64,000 bases of DNA from Branchipolynoe longqiensis (lineage: Eukaryota > Annelida > Polychaeta > Phyllodocida > Polynoidae): the NCBI GenBank assembly GCA_030323885.1, contig CM059193.1, forward strand, positions 93,922,852 through 93,986,851, given 5' to 3'. Below, piece after piece: positions 42,151-53,741 of this stretch. The notes beneath the pieces were generated by a model. It had not been told where the DNA came from. It worked only from the letters and a program-made list of their open reading frames with translations, and did no database searches. The stretch's first letter is position 1. The number at the start of each line of letters is the position of its first letter. Made by a program: the position numbers and the translations under genes.

Positions 42151-42659
42151 GTGAGTGCTTTAACCAATCTGTGTGATTAAACTTATAGTTTGTTCTTCTT
42201 TGTAAACAAAACACCAAAAAAAACACTGAAATGTTAATTTCTTTTTAATTGTTTTATTTGCCTATCACAATCAATTACACTAACTTTTTGTCATTGCTGA
42301 TCAACTGTGGTCCAATTTTTATGATTTACAAGGTATGGTAGAACTACACTAATTAGCGCTATACATGTGAAACCCAGCTGATAGTCCTCAGCACTGTAGT
42401 AAAAGAACGTGGATTTCTCCCATCGATATTTTTTCGTGGAAGCTATAAACAAAGATATTAAAGATGGTGGCCGTGGTAGTTGTGGGAAACCAAAAATCGG
42501 TGGGAAAGGTTTCTAGCAATGGGGGGGATCTCTTTGGCAGGACTGGGTAAATAAGTGTTTTGAAGGTCATTAGGTGCAAGTCTGCCCACATTCTGCCCGA
42601 CCTAAGCACTGTGTGTAACCATTGGGACACTAGTGACACAGTGTAATCACTGGGAGAGA
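42151..42659. other. unassigned sequence (intron-like if the 42070 exon is real)
   Basis: T/A-rich, unique, with the phrase GACCTAAGCACTGTGTGTAA-like at 42599 that also occurs, inverted, at about 54120-54155 (CACAGTGCTTAGGTCGGGCA). No gene seen. Confidence 0.4.
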
Positions 42660-42980
42660 AACTCGATGACTGAATCGGTAGAGCACAGGAGATCGGGAAT
42701 TTGATTCCCAGTCGAGTCAAACCAATGACTTACAAAATTGATACTTCTCGCTTCCTAGCTTGACACTCGGCATTAAGAGGATAGGGCAAGGACTGGTTTG
42801 CTCAGTGTCAGGATAATGTGACTGAGTGGGATATCAGGATTTCATGAGGCTGCCAGACTGATTTCCCAGTGGGGCAGCACAATAAAGTCACCATGAGTGT
42901 GCATTGTCACAAGATGGTACCCGTCCTGATATGACCTTAGGTGTTGCCAGGACGTAAAATTCCAACAAGCAACCAACTAA
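42660..42980 (+). repeat. SINE-A
   Basis: Shortened head CTCGATGACTGAATCGGTAG, full body, tail GTTGCCAGGACGTAAAATTC. Its flanks match, inverted, the flanks of the 53742-54076 SINE-A. Confidence 0.9.
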
Positions 42981-43410
42981 CTGGGAGAGAATCACAGATG
43001 AGTGTGGATTGGTGTGATTGCTGAACCCCTGGGGAACCTCCACACTCCAACACCTGTCACAGACTTACTACACCTGATTCTTCTTCTTCTTTAATTTGTT
43101 GTTGTAAAATATGTTTATTCATTTCTTTTTTAATTATGAAAAAAAACACTTTTTTTTTACAGCGCTGAGCCTCTGTTTTTGCCGACAAACATTATTATAT
43201 TGCTCTGATGAGTGGGTTTTGATGTTTTTGTTTGTTTTTTGTTCAAGTGTTTTTATTCCTCTGAATAACATGTTGTCAGTGCTAATGCACTGGTCTTCCA
43301 GCCCTAATGATAATTGCCATAACACAGTAAACACGTCTACAACGATAAAAATAGACAATTACTAGACAATAAGCAAAGCATCGATATGAATGACAGGTAA
43401 AGAACAAGTG
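42981..43410. other. unassigned AT-rich sequence with an M5-end remnant
   Basis: About 43243-43310 (ATTCCTCTGAATAACA, GCACTGGTCTTCCAGCCCTA) resembles the right end of the M5 element at 58 kb. No gene seen. Confidence 0.45.
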
Positions 43411-44191
43411 TAAAGGCCCTGTCACATTACGACGTTTCTTCCGGCGTGCCGCCAACATGCAAAATATTATCAACGCGTCGAGAAACGTCCAACCTTTCGG
43501 CGTTTCGGGGGGTAGTTTGACGGGCCGCAGCGTGTTAGTAGCGTGCTAATAGCGTGTTATTAGCGTGTGCCGTCAACGGGTCTCGACGTGGCGGCTGGGA
43601 AAAACCCAAACAAAGGGTCAAAACACGCCAGCAACACGCCAAGAAGCGCCGGCAACACGTCCACACCCACCATCAACACGTCCACACTGGCCAACAACAC
43701 GTCAACACGTGCCAGCAAGCCGTCCACACCCGCCATCAACATGTCCATACGCGCCAACAACACATCAACATGTGCCAGCAACCCGTCCACACCCGCCATC
43801 AACACGTCCACACGCGCCACCAACACGTCCAACATGTCGCGAAACGCCGTTGATCAACGTGGTTCGAGCGGGCCGGCAACGCGCTGGTAACGTGTGTCGA
43901 CGTCCTGCAAACGCACCCATAACGCGCGATCCAACACATTGGCGTGCGTCGGCGCGCGTCGAAAGTTTTGTGCATGCACAAAACCTCGACGCGGCCCGAT
44001 GCGCGCCAACGTGTGTGTCCAAACGTTGCTGGCACTCAACGTGTACCGACGTGTACCAACGCGCCGCTAACGCGTTCGTAATGCCCCGTTAACGCGTCCC
44101 GACGCGTCCCGACGTTTCGCCCAAAAAGTCAGCACGTCGGCACGCGTCGGAGCGCGTTCGTGAGAAACGTGGTAATGTGACAGGGCCTTTA
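43411..44191. mobile_element. W1a word element (ACACGTC/ACGCGT word), 781 bp
   Basis: Ends TAAAGGCCCTGTCACATTAC plus (G/C)ACGTTTC: a 28-bp TIR with one mismatch, TA-flanked. The interior is packed with CAACACGTCCACAC, GCGTGTTA and GACGCGTC words. It contains the palindrome GTTTTGTGCATGCACAAAAC (about 43965-43984) followed by CTCGACG, shared with W1b and W1c. CpG-rich. No convincing ORF. Confidence 0.88.
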
Positions 44192-44526
44192 GAGAGAAAA
44201 GAAACCTATGAGGCGGTACCTATGTTAGACTAGTATGGTAAGCATTAGTAGGAGGGGGCATAACTGATTATCTTTCTAGTGATGACATACTCGTTGAAAG
44301 GGTGATGGTGGGATGTGTGTGTGTTTGTGTGTTTGTGTGTGTGTGTGTCACAGGACCTCATCGGTGTTCAACGCTACCCCCTAGCTTGCACCAGTGTGCT
44401 AGACGTCCATTTTTAGATGATTGGCTGAAATTGGACAGGTAAGTAATGATTATTGAGGTAGCAGTTGATGAATGTTTTGTTTTTTAGGTTGTTTCACTAC
44501 AGTCTTTGTGTGATGCCCGGGCACTA
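44192..44526. other. unassigned sequence with GT microsatellite
   Basis: GTGTGTTTGTGTGTTTGTGT at about 44315-44350. The remainder is unique. No gene seen. Confidence 0.45.
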
Positions 44527-44746
44527 GGCGCGGTGGGCGAATCAGTAGAGCGCAGGCCTCGCGTACGGGGGATCGGGATTTCGGTTCTCGGTCGAGTCAA
44601 ACCAATGACTTATCAAAATGATAATTCTCGCTTCCTAGCCTGGCACTCAGCATTAATAGGATAGGGTAGGACTGGTTAGCTCAGTGTCAGGATAATGTGA
44701 CTGAGTGGGATATCAGGTCATGGTGCTGGCGGCCTGGTCTCCCAGT
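44527..44746 (+). repeat. SINE-A, 3'-truncated
   Basis: Head GGCGCGGTGGGCGAATCAGT, body to GGCGGCCTGGTCTCCCAGT. The tail is missing. Confidence 0.9.
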
Positions 44747-44852
44747 ATTTGTTGTGTTTGTACAATTTAGGGCTGCCACATTTTGCTTTGTTTGTGCTAT
44801 TGTATTTGGGGGCAGATGGGAGGGCCAAGATATGCATTGTTAATTAATTTAC

Positions 44853-44921
44853 CGGCTAGGGTGGCCGAATCAGTAAGAGTGCTTGCTTCCGGTGTGAACA
44901 CAGCTGTGAGGTTGCGAGGTT
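44853..44921 (+). repeat. tRNA-like SINE head interrupted by W1b
   Basis: GGCTAGGGTGGCCGAATCAG through GGTTGCGAGG; the B box is cut where W1b begins. No body is recognisable after W1b. Confidence 0.6.
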
Positions 44922-45560
44922 TAAAGGCCCTGTCACACTACGACGTAATGATGTCGGCATAGGGAGAACGTGAAGAACGTTGAACTTCTCGGCGTAGTAT
45001 GCAAATTTGGGCACAAGTTGAACGTGGATGCAGCGTAGTGGACGAGATCGTAACGTTGGTAAAGCGTAGTGATACCGTCATTCAACGAGAGAGGACAACT
45101 TCATTACGTTCACGGAACGTTATGAACGTTATTCCATCGCCAGAACTACGTTACCTGATGGCGAAACGTTGAACGTACGTTCTCCTGACGTTATCCTGAC
45201 GTTATCCTGACATTATCCTAATGCTGTGTGGATGGTTCCACCGGGTTGAATGTGGGTCAACGTAGTGCAACGTAGTGCAACGTAGTTGAACGTAGTGACT
45301 AACATTTTAATAACATCCGTTTAACGTCATTGACGTTCACTGAACGTGAACAGAACGTATGGCGAACGTAAACCCTTACGTTCAAGCTACGTCGAAAGTT
45401 TTGAACATGTCCAAAACCTTGATGTAACTCGACGTACCACGACGTAATGTGACGTAACTCAACGTCATTCTGACGTAATCATGACGTAACCCAACGTAAT
45501 GACGAAAAATGACCACGTTAGGCTCAAGTTGGCTCGTGACGTGGTAGTGTGACAGGGGTA
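44922..45560. mobile_element. W1b word element (AACGTAG/GACGTAA word), 639 bp
   Basis: Left end TAAAGGCCCTGTCACACTAC; right end reversed TACCCCTGTCACACTACCAC. The interior is packed with GAACGTAGTG, AACGTTGAACG and GACGTAACTC words. Carries GTTTTGAACATGTCCAAAAC (about 45398-45417), the counterpart of the W1a palindrome, and GACGAAAAATGACCACGT near the right end. No ORF. Confidence 0.87.
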
Positions 45561-45701
45561 TAACATTGCTGGTCTTTGTGGCAGGGATAATGTATCAGTT
45601 TTACGGGCTGTGCATAACTCTTAGAAGTTTCTCCCTTTGCCCCTCTCAGATGAAGGGTGTTTGTGGTCCCTCCCGGGGCGACCGAAGGTTGCAAAAAAGA
45701 A

Positions 45702-46036
45702 AGTTTGTTTTATTTAACGACGTCTCTAGAGCGCATTGATTTTCATCATCGGCTATTGGACATCAAGCATATGGTCATTCTGACATAATTCTTTAGAGGA
45801 AACCCACTGCCGCCACATAGGCTACTCTTTCCGATAAGCAGCAAGGGGTATTTTAGTTTTATATGCACTTTTCCACATACAGGACAACACATACCACAGC
45901 CTTTGATGAACCAGTTGTGGACCACTGCTTGGAATGGAAAATAGCCCAAATAGCAAATGGGTCCATTGAGCAAGATCGATCGCATGACCTACACCTTCAC
46001 AGGTGGACACTCTACCGCCTGAGCTACATCCCGCTC
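45702..46036 (-). repeat. SINE-C, full length
   Basis: AGTTTGTTTTATTTAACGAC at the left, head TCTACCGCCTGAGCTACATC and CCGCTCC at the right. Confidence 0.94.
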
Positions 46037-46135
46037 CTCTGAAGGTTGCAAAGGCTGCAACACTGGGATAGGCACTCCCGGTGGAGCCCTCTTTAGGTGG
46101 GATGTTGTTTTGCCGCTGTAATGAGCTTACTATTA

Positions 46136-46375
46136 CCCCACTGGGATATAGATACAGTGCCACCAGCACCATGACCCGATAACCCATTCAGTCACATTAT
46201 CCTGATACTGTGCTAACCAGACCTTGCCCTAGCCTAGTTATGCAAAGCATCAGGCTAGATACTATAGCGACAAGTATAAATTTAGTAAGTCGTTGGTTTG
46301 ACTCGGCTGGGATTCCAACTGCTGACCTTCCACACGGGAAGCCTGCGTTCTACTGATTCGGCCACCGCGTCCGGT
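46136..46375 (-). repeat. SINE-A, 3'-truncated
   Basis: CCCCACTGGGATATAGATAC to head TACTGATTCGGCCACCGCGT. Confidence 0.88.
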
Positions 46376-47216
46376 AACTGCCGGTATGCGCAGGCAGGTG
46401 GCGCTAGTTTGTAGCAGGTAAACGCGCTGTTTCCTGATCAATATGTCTGAAAGCGCAGCTACTAACAGCCACACAGCTGCCATGTAGAATAAGAACATAA
46501 CAAATATTTGTTATCAAGTGTTTTGAATTCCTATGAATAATTTACCCTGTTATAATTATTTTTGATGTTTTCATTTCAAATAGCTCCAAAGTTAGCTATT
46601 TGTCATCAAACTTACTTCAGACTAATGAAGCGTAGTGTAAAGTCGTCGTCTGGCAGCTTTAGTTGTGTAGGCAGGCAATGTGAAATCAATACAGGCAAGG
46701 AGAGAAAGGAAGAGTATAAAGAGTGAAAGTAGAGTGAGAGCTTGCACCCTCAGGTTTATTATTATATAGCGGTACATGGATCTGACATGGCATACCACCT
46801 GACCATGCTCTCCAATCAACCACAAGCATTTCTAGGTCCACCAATGAACAATAAGCATTCTTGTGTCACCATGGCTACTGTGATCTACCCGCCACTACCA
46901 TGCCTTGTGGCTGCTTGGCCTGCACCTGCCCTGTTGTGTGTGTGTGTGTGTGTGTGTGGTGATCTGTGACTAACAGTTGGTGGGGGGGGAGGGGGAGGGG
47001 GTAGTGAGTGGAGCTCCTGAGCTCCTGAGCTCCTTACACACTAACAATAGTGCCCCTCTCACACTATCTATCTAATACACAATGACTATTGACTACAAGT
47101 AAAGAGTCACCAGCAACTACATAAATACATTCATGCACATGGCCCTATACATCATTTACATTAATAGACCATTTGTACTCCTTTATATACCATTTCACAT
47201 TCCCCACCAATGCCTT
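46376..47216. other. unassigned sequence including a lone unit of the 56-bp satellite
   Basis: 46587-46632 (TAGCTATTTGTCATCAAACT, ACTTCAGACTAATGAAGC) is one isolated satellite unit 600 bp before the array. GT microsatellite at 46936-46958; GAGCTCCT repeats at about 47010. No gene seen. Confidence 0.6.
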
Positions 47217-48484
47217 TTATCGGAATATTTTACAGTAGGTTACAATGATCTTGGGTGTTTGTCATCAAAGTTACTTCAGACTAATGAAGCGTAGGTTACA
47301 ATGATCTTAGCTATTTGTCATCAAAGTTACTTCAGACTAATGAAGAGTAGGTTATAATGATCTTAGCTGTTTGTCATCAAAGTTACTTCAGACTAATGAA
47401 ATGTAGGTTACAATGATCTTAGCTGTTTGTCATCAAAGTTACTTCATACTAATGAAGCGTAGGTTACAATGGTCTTAGCTGTTTGTCATCAAAGTTACTT
47501 CATACTAATGAAGCGTAGGTTACAATGATCTTAGCTATTTGTCATCAAAGTTACTTCAGACTAATGAAGAGTAGGTTATAATGATCTTAGCTGTTTATCA
47601 TCAAAGTTACTTCAGACTAATGAAATGTAGGTTACAATGATCTTAGCTGTTTGTCATCAAAGTTACTTCATACTAATGAAGCATAGGTTACAATGATCTT
47701 AGCTCTTTGTCATCAAAGTTACTTCATACTAATGAAGCATAGGTTACAATGATCTTAGCTGTCTGTCATCAAAATTACTTCATACTAATGAAGCGTAAGG
47801 TTACAATGATCTTAGCTGTTTGTCATCAAAATTACTTCATACTAATGAAGCGTAGGTTACAATGATCTTAGCTGTTTGTCATCAAATTTACTTCAGACTA
47901 ATGAAGCATAGGTTACAATGATCTTAGCTATTTGTCAGCAAAGTTACTTCAGACTAATGAAGCATAGGTTACAATGATCTTAGCTATTTGTCAGCAAAGT
48001 TACTTCAGACTAATGAAGCGTAGGTTACAATGATCTTAGCTGTTTGTCATCAAAGGTACTTCAGACTAATGAAGCATAGGTTACAATGATCTTAGCTATT
48101 TGTCAGCAAAGTTACTTCAGAGTAATGAAGCATAGGTTACAATGATCTTAGCTATTTGTCAGCAAAGTTACTTCCGACTAATGAAGCGTAGGTTACAATG
48201 ATCTTAGCTATTTTTCATCAAAGTTACTTCAGACTAATGAAGTGTAGGTTACAATGATCTTAGCTGTTTGTCATCAAAGTTACTTCATACTAATGAAGTG
48301 TATGTTACAATGATCTTAGCTGTTTGTCATCAAATTTACTTCAGACTAATGAACCATAGGTTACAATGATCTTAGCTGTTTGTCATCAAAGTTACTTCAT
48401 ACTAATGAAGTGTAGGTTACAATGATCTTAGCTATTTGTCATCAAAATTACTTCAGAATAATGAAGCATAGGTTACAATGATCA
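47217..48484. repeat. 56-bp satellite, about 22 units
   Basis: Unit: GTAGGTTACAATGATCTTAG, CTGTTTGTCATCAAAGTTAC, TTCAGACTAATGAAGC. Variants alternate in runs (ATGAAGAGTAGG, ATGAAATGTAGG, CAGCAAAG), showing block duplication. Confidence 0.97.
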
Positions 48485-48763
48485 ACCTGATGTATTTATC
48501 TGAAAAATATGGCAAACATTGAAAAGCCATCAGACTGTAACTTTAAACCTCTCTATCCAGATCATTGTCAGATGAATCTGGAGAGATGTCGTTGTTTGGC
48601 TGGTCTGAGTGACATGAGATCACAGCCGCTTCATAATTACGTGCAATATAGTGATCCCTCCGGTATCTGTCAATCCTTCATTCAAACGGCTTAATACTCA
48701 CGGCCTCCACAACATAACTCAGGAGGCTGTTCCTCACATCGCTATACCGCAAGTACCCTGTTG
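48485..48763. other. unassigned sequence
   Basis: A 61-codon frame at 48509-48694 has no recognisable motif. Nothing else seen. Confidence 0.4.
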
Positions 48764-49474
48764 TAGTACAGGTCCACAGACCATTATCCGAGATCCTTGG
48801 GGCTAGTTATATTTTGGAATTCAGAATTTCTCGTATTTTAGAATAAAAGTGTTTATCAAATGTTGATACTGCAGTTAAAGGTTGGCCCGAGAAAGATCAG
48901 GTAAACACTCCCGAGTGCGGGACCAGACCAATCCAGTATCACAGCTCTCCAGCGTTGAAAACAAGCACCCTAATGGGAGCTTATACGTTATGGGCAGAAT
49001 AAAAAAACTTGTCACAAAAAACTCCCCCCAAAAAACCCAATGAATATTCACACTAAGTGGGATAAGGAAAGTTTATAAGCGGCATGAATAAAGACTAGAG
49101 ATATTGTTAACGATTTATTTATATAGTAATATCGCGATAAATTAAATAATGGGATAATTATAGACCAGATATAGTCTAATATAAGGGTGGGTGTAACTTA
49201 AGCATATAGAGCTTCAAATAAACCTTTCTCTCCCTTCTTTTTTTTTCGGAATCATTTTTATTCATCTGAATAGTCTTCTTTCACCGATATTTGATTCAAG
49301 CACATTAATATCTCTCCAGAGGAATGTATGAAATCCAGACTAGTCATAAATAAAGCCCATAAATAATATTACAATATATATATATATATATATATACTGT
49401 GCAGGGGGAGGGGGGGCGTCGGTTTTCGGGACTTTTCCGATTTCAGAATTCCGAATAAGGGAATATGGACCTTT
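48764..49474. mobile_element. possible inverted-repeat element (GGTCCA ends)
   Basis: Left TACAGGTCCACAGACCATTA, right reversed TAAAGGTCCATATTCCCTTA; similar, not identical. TTATCCGAGATCC / TTATTCGGAATTC continue the match. (AT)n at 49374-49398 inside. No ORF. Confidence 0.45.
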
Positions 49475-49788
49475 AATAAGCACCAAGCAAACTTGTGAAC
49501 ATATTAAAGCTGCATAGTCCGATGAAAACATCAAATTTCCAAAACCAAAACACTCACCTAGATTTGATTCTACATATCAAACTTAGATACTGCTGCATTT
49601 ATTAAACATTTGTTGCCACATTGAAGGGAATATTGAGTCAATTTAATAGAACCTCTTACTGCTGAAGCCTATGGCATCAGAATTTGGGCGTGCTTGCCAA
49701 AATTAATTTGACAGGTTTGCACTCCACACATCCCAAAAGTTAACAATTTAAAATAAAAGTCACTACAAACTAAAGTAAGATAGATTAT

Positions 49789-51790
49789 GAGAGGGTACAG
49801 AAATGCAAATTGATGAAGGACTTCCCTGAGGTGCTATTCACACCAGACATTGTTTTAAAAAAAGCTGGACAAACTCAAAACAGGCAAATCACCTGGACCT
49901 GACGGAGTACATCCAAAAGTGCTGAGGGAATTGAGTGTGGCGCTTGCAAAACCACTTGCTATAATTTTCAATAAGTCATTTGAATCTGGTTGCCTACCCA
50001 ACGAATGAAAAATAGCAAATGTTATCCCAATTTTCAAAAAAGGAACTGGCATTCTCCAGCAAATTATAGGCCAGTAAGTCTTTGTTGTTGAAGATTTATA
50101 CTGTTGTTGAAGATTTATACTGCCTATCATGGATAAGCCTGAATAGGCTTGTTTTCACCATTAGACAGTTTGTCGATAGAAAGCCCAGCCTACACTTTTA
50201 CTGACCCAAGGGATTTTTAACCTCCCACACCACATAGACATGATATGAGAGCAACTGGCCTTTGATGTCGCTGTAAGTTATACACAGCGGTGGAAATCCA
50301 AATTGGCAGAGATGGGGGCACGGGGAATCGAACCACCGACCTTCAGATTAGATGTCCGACCTAGAAAAAAGTCAGACACTCTAACCACTCCGCCACAGAG
50401 AACGCTCACATCTATAGTATGCAAAGTAATGGAAAGTATCATCAGAGAGCACATGCTCAGCCATATGCTAGAGAACAAATTGATGTCGGACCACCAGCAT
50501 GGGTTTCTACCAAAGAAATCAACAAGTTACACAGCTACTAGAAACTTTGGAAATATGGACCGACGCATTGGATATGGGGGAAATCACTAGCTACTATATA
50601 CTTAGATTTCATGAAGGCATTCAATACTGTCCCCCACCAGAGGCTAGCTACCAAGTTACAAAACTATGGCATCGAAGGAAATACTCTGAGATGGATCCAA
50701 AGTCTTTTTACTGGAAGGAAACAGCAAGTCGTAGTGAATGGTAGTAAATCTTCCTTCAAAGAGGTTCTCAGTGTGATACCGCAAGGGAGCGTCCTGGGCC
50801 CTATTCTGTTCGTCATTTTCATCAATGACCTGCCAGAGATTGTATCATGTGGGATAAAACTATTTGCAGATGACGCAAAGATCTACAGAACTGGAAATTC
50901 CACGGAAGACTGTGCTGATCTGCAAAAGGACCTGATGGAAATGGAGAACTGGGCCAAGCAGTGGCAGATGAAGTTCCATCCGAATACATGCCAGGTCATG
51001 CGAATAGGGAGACACCACCCAGACTATACATATGTTATGCATGATAATTCTACTGGCCAGCCACTAAATCTCGAAGAGAGTAAGGTAGAGAAAGATTTAG
51101 GAGTATTTGTAGACAATAGGCTAAGTTTCTCCCAGCACATACAACAAACCGTATCCAAAGCTAATAAGATTGTGGGAATGATTCGCAGAACGTTCAAATA
51201 CTTGGACGAAAAGATGCTGATCCCTTAGTACAGGAGCCAAATACGGCCAATACTAGAGTATGGAGTCACTATGGCACCCAACGTTGAAGAAGGATATTAA
51301 ATCCATTGAAGCTGTTCAGAGAAGGTTAACTAAGCTAGTGCCACATCTGAAGGACCTTAGTTATCCAGACAGACTCAGGAGACTCAAGTTGCCAAGTCTC
51401 ACGTACAGAAGATTTCGTGGGGACACGATCAACATGTGGAAGTTCCTGAATGTTGAGTATAATGTGGATGAGGCCTTGCTATTCAGACGCATACAGGGAA
51501 GCAGTACCAGAGGTCACTCCAACAAGCTTTTCAAGCCAAGGTACAACAGCTCACTCAGAGGGGCCTTCTTTTCACAGCGAGTGATAAACATGTGGAATGA
51601 GCTACCGGAAGAAGCGGTGGAAGCAGCTACTATAAATCAGTTCAAGAATGCACTGGACAGGGCCCGGGCCAGAGAAACATTCCTGTACGATTTCGAGGCT
51701 GCATACCACTATAGCTGAGAGCTACAAGCTTTGAATAGGCTACCACAAGCCTGCATCAAAGAAGAGGATAATAATAAAATAATAATAATA
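49789..51790 (+). pseudogene. CR1/Jockey-like LINE reverse transcriptase, 5'-truncated and broken
   Basis: Non-LTR retrotransposon ORF2 remnant that would copy its own RNA at the target site. In order: GKSPGPDGVHPKVLRELSV (RT fingers, about 49880), an in-frame stop after GCLPNE, then NYRPVSL where a SINE-E interrupts. TSIVCKVMESIIREHML and DHQHGFLPKKS follow (50415-50520), then a frameshift. The main palm frame is 50611-51226: DFMKAFNTVPHQRL, IPQGSVLGPILFVIFINDL, and the catalytic box LFADDAKIY. After another stop, 51260-51718 carries the C-terminal region (SIEAVQRRLTKLVPHLKDLS, VINMWNELPEEAVEAAT). It ends in an (ATA)n tail at 51770-51791. The endonuclease domain is absent. Dead, but the palm motifs are intact, so not very old. 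Clade assignment is from motif style only. Confidence 0.88.
50086..50405 (-). repeat. SINE-E nested in the LINE
   Basis: Inverted copy. The 3' end GTTGTTGAAGATTTATACTG is duplicated in tandem; the head GTCAGACACTCTAACCACTC and CGCCACAGAGAAC lie at the right. It lies between the codons for RPVSL and TSIVCK of the host LINE. Confidence 0.93.
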
Positions 51791-52054
51791 ATGACAATCA
51801 TTTTAATATATTTATCTCAGAAAAATTACATAAACTGAAAATAATCGGACTATATAACTTTAAGTACGACGCAAACTTGTGTGCATATTAACCCTTGTTC
51901 TTCAGTCGCAGAAGGCTTGTTTGAAGAGCAACTCTCAGACTCCTAATGACTTCCGTACGTGACAAAAAACGGACAAGTCTCATGAATAATGATGGCCGAC
52001 CCGTCACTGCGTCCACCAACAAGCTGCTGGGAGTTCCTTCTCCTTTAAATAACA

Positions 52055-52382
52055 CCGGACGCCGTGGCCGAATCGGTAAAGCGCACGCCTCCCGTGCGCA
52101 AGGTCGGGAGTTCAATTCCCAGTCGAGTAAAACTAATGACTTACAAATTTGATACTTCTCGCTTCCTAGTCAGGCGTTCGGCATTGTTAGGATAGGGCAA
52201 GGATTGGTTGGCTCGGTATCAGGATAATGCAACTGAGTGGGATATTGCCCTGGTGGCCTGGTCTCCCAATGGGGCAGCACTATAAAGTCACCATATTTGT
52301 GCACTGTTACAAGTCAGTACCCATCCTGATATGACCTTAGATGTTGCCAGGACGTAAAGCTCCAACAAACAACCAGCCAACC
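52055..52382 (+). repeat. SINE-A, full length
   Basis: Head CCGGACGCCGTGGCCGAATC, B box GAGTTCAATTCCCAG. Tail GTTGCCAGGACGTAAAGCTC with a CAACAAACAACC end. Confidence 0.93.
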
Positions 52383-52427
52383 TTTAAATAGCGCCGACCG
52401 AAAAGATTACCAAAGTGCAGACACTCT

Positions 52428-53733
52428 GGGCCCGTATGCATGAATCGGAGTTAGGGCTCTAACCGCGGCTAGGGTAGCCCCACCCGGCTAAAGTTGGAAA
52501 ATCCGCATGCATGAGCCAGTGCCAGCGCTAACCGCCAACCATAGCCTAGGCTAAAGCCGTGTTTACACGGGGAAGTTAATTCGCTTCATATAAATCGCCT
52601 TGCCTAGTTCGCCTCACATTCGCCGTGTAAACGCGACTCTGAGGCGGATTAGGGCTGATTCGCTTCATATGATTCACTTTTTGTAATCCACTTTGCTAGG
52701 TGGTTTATATGAAGCGATTTCAGCTGGTTCCCGGGCGGCGGTACTATAAAATAGTAGTGCGTGCCGGAAACAGGGGGAGCAGTAACTAATCGCTGGTACC
52801 TGGCAGTGTTAGGGCCCGATTAGGCCGAAATCTATTGAATGTGATCATATTTAACAGAATTACATACTCAAATAATGAAATTTAATTAAATTAACCCTAA
52901 ATTAAAAGCGATATTAACGTAGCAGCTGCATAGGCGTCGAATCGCCGAGTGTAAAGTAAACAAATAGCAGTGCTCGCCGGCTACAGGCAGAACTAAGGCT
53001 GCTTGTTGCCGGCGCCAAAACACTTTCAAACTCGCTTCGTGTAAACGCGCCGCTACTTCGCTTCATATGAATCGCTTTGTCTAATTCGCTTCACAATTTC
53101 CCGTGTAAACACGGCTATAGTTACACTGACTTCAAGTCAGGTTTAACTGCTAGCCGTGCCGGTTAGTGTGCCGTGTGAGGCTCTCAATCTATTCAATGCT
53201 GTCATATTTAACAGAATTACACACGCAATAAGTGAAATTTTATCAATTTAACCCTAAATGCGAAGCGATATTAACGCTGCTGCCGCAGCAGCGGCGATAT
53301 TAATATTTTCGAATCGACGAATGTAAAGTAAACAAACCGCCGCCGCCGCAGCGACGTCGATATCCATACTGTCCAACGTCAAATAAACATGGTCGCCGCC
53401 GAATCGGCGGCAATATATTACTCCCAAATCTATTCAATGCTGTCATATTTAACAGAATTACATACGCAATAAGTGAAATCTTATCAATTTAACCCTAAAT
53501 TCGAACCGATATTAACGCCGCCGCCGTATTGGCGGCCTTATTCATATTGTCAAATTGAGGGAATTCCCCAAATCTATAAATAATTTCACGGTTAGCTATC
53601 CGTCCCGGCTTGGACATTTATGCAGCCCGCTTGTCCTAATTAACCAAGGCCCTCCTAGCCGCAGATAGCTAGCTATCCCTAAGCTAGCTCCTAGCTTCGG
53701 CTAAGCCTAACTCCGATTCATGCATACGGGCCC
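52428..53733. mobile_element. W3a word element (GGCTAACCGC/CTAGC word), 1.3 kb
   Basis: Perfect 28-bp TIR starting GGGCCCGTATGCATGAATCG and continuing GAGTTAGG. The outer arms are filled with GCTAGCTC, CCGGCTAA and TAGCCGCGG-like words. The interior has a 100-bp module twice (53186-53290 and 53426-53530) containing CATATTTAACAGAATTACA and TTAACCCTAAAT, each followed by GATATTAACG and GCCGCCGCC repeats. No ORF. Confidence 0.85.
52552..53119. mobile_element. W3b word element (CGCTTCATATGAATCG word) within W3a
   Basis: Ends TAAAGCCGTGTTTACACGGG and, reversed, TATAGCCGTGTTTACACGGG. The arms repeat AATTCGCTTCATATGAATCG. The centre (52831-52932) carries the same 100-bp module as W3a, and GTAAAGTAAACAAA (52951-52964) has its counterpart at 53323-53336 in W3a. 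Confidence 0.8.
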
Positions 53734-53741
53734 TGAAGGTT

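Larger units (their letters stand above)
49504..51862 (-). mobile_element. M1 element split by a LINE insertion
   Basis: Left part 49504-49788 starts TTAAAGCTGCATAGTCCGAT. The right part from about 51791 reads TTTATCTCAGAAAAATTACA and ends ATCGGACTATATAACTTTAA. The two parts together give one M1 of normal length. Confidence 0.88.

Noticed and set aside
43554..44092. 175-codon and overlapping frames in W1a
   Set aside because: Several long frames on both strands arise from the CG-rich word repeats; none has a domain or consistent start.
47217..48484. CRISPR-like regular repeats
   Set aside because: Units are contiguous 56-bp tandem repeats without unique spacers; the same holds for all arrays in this eukaryotic window.
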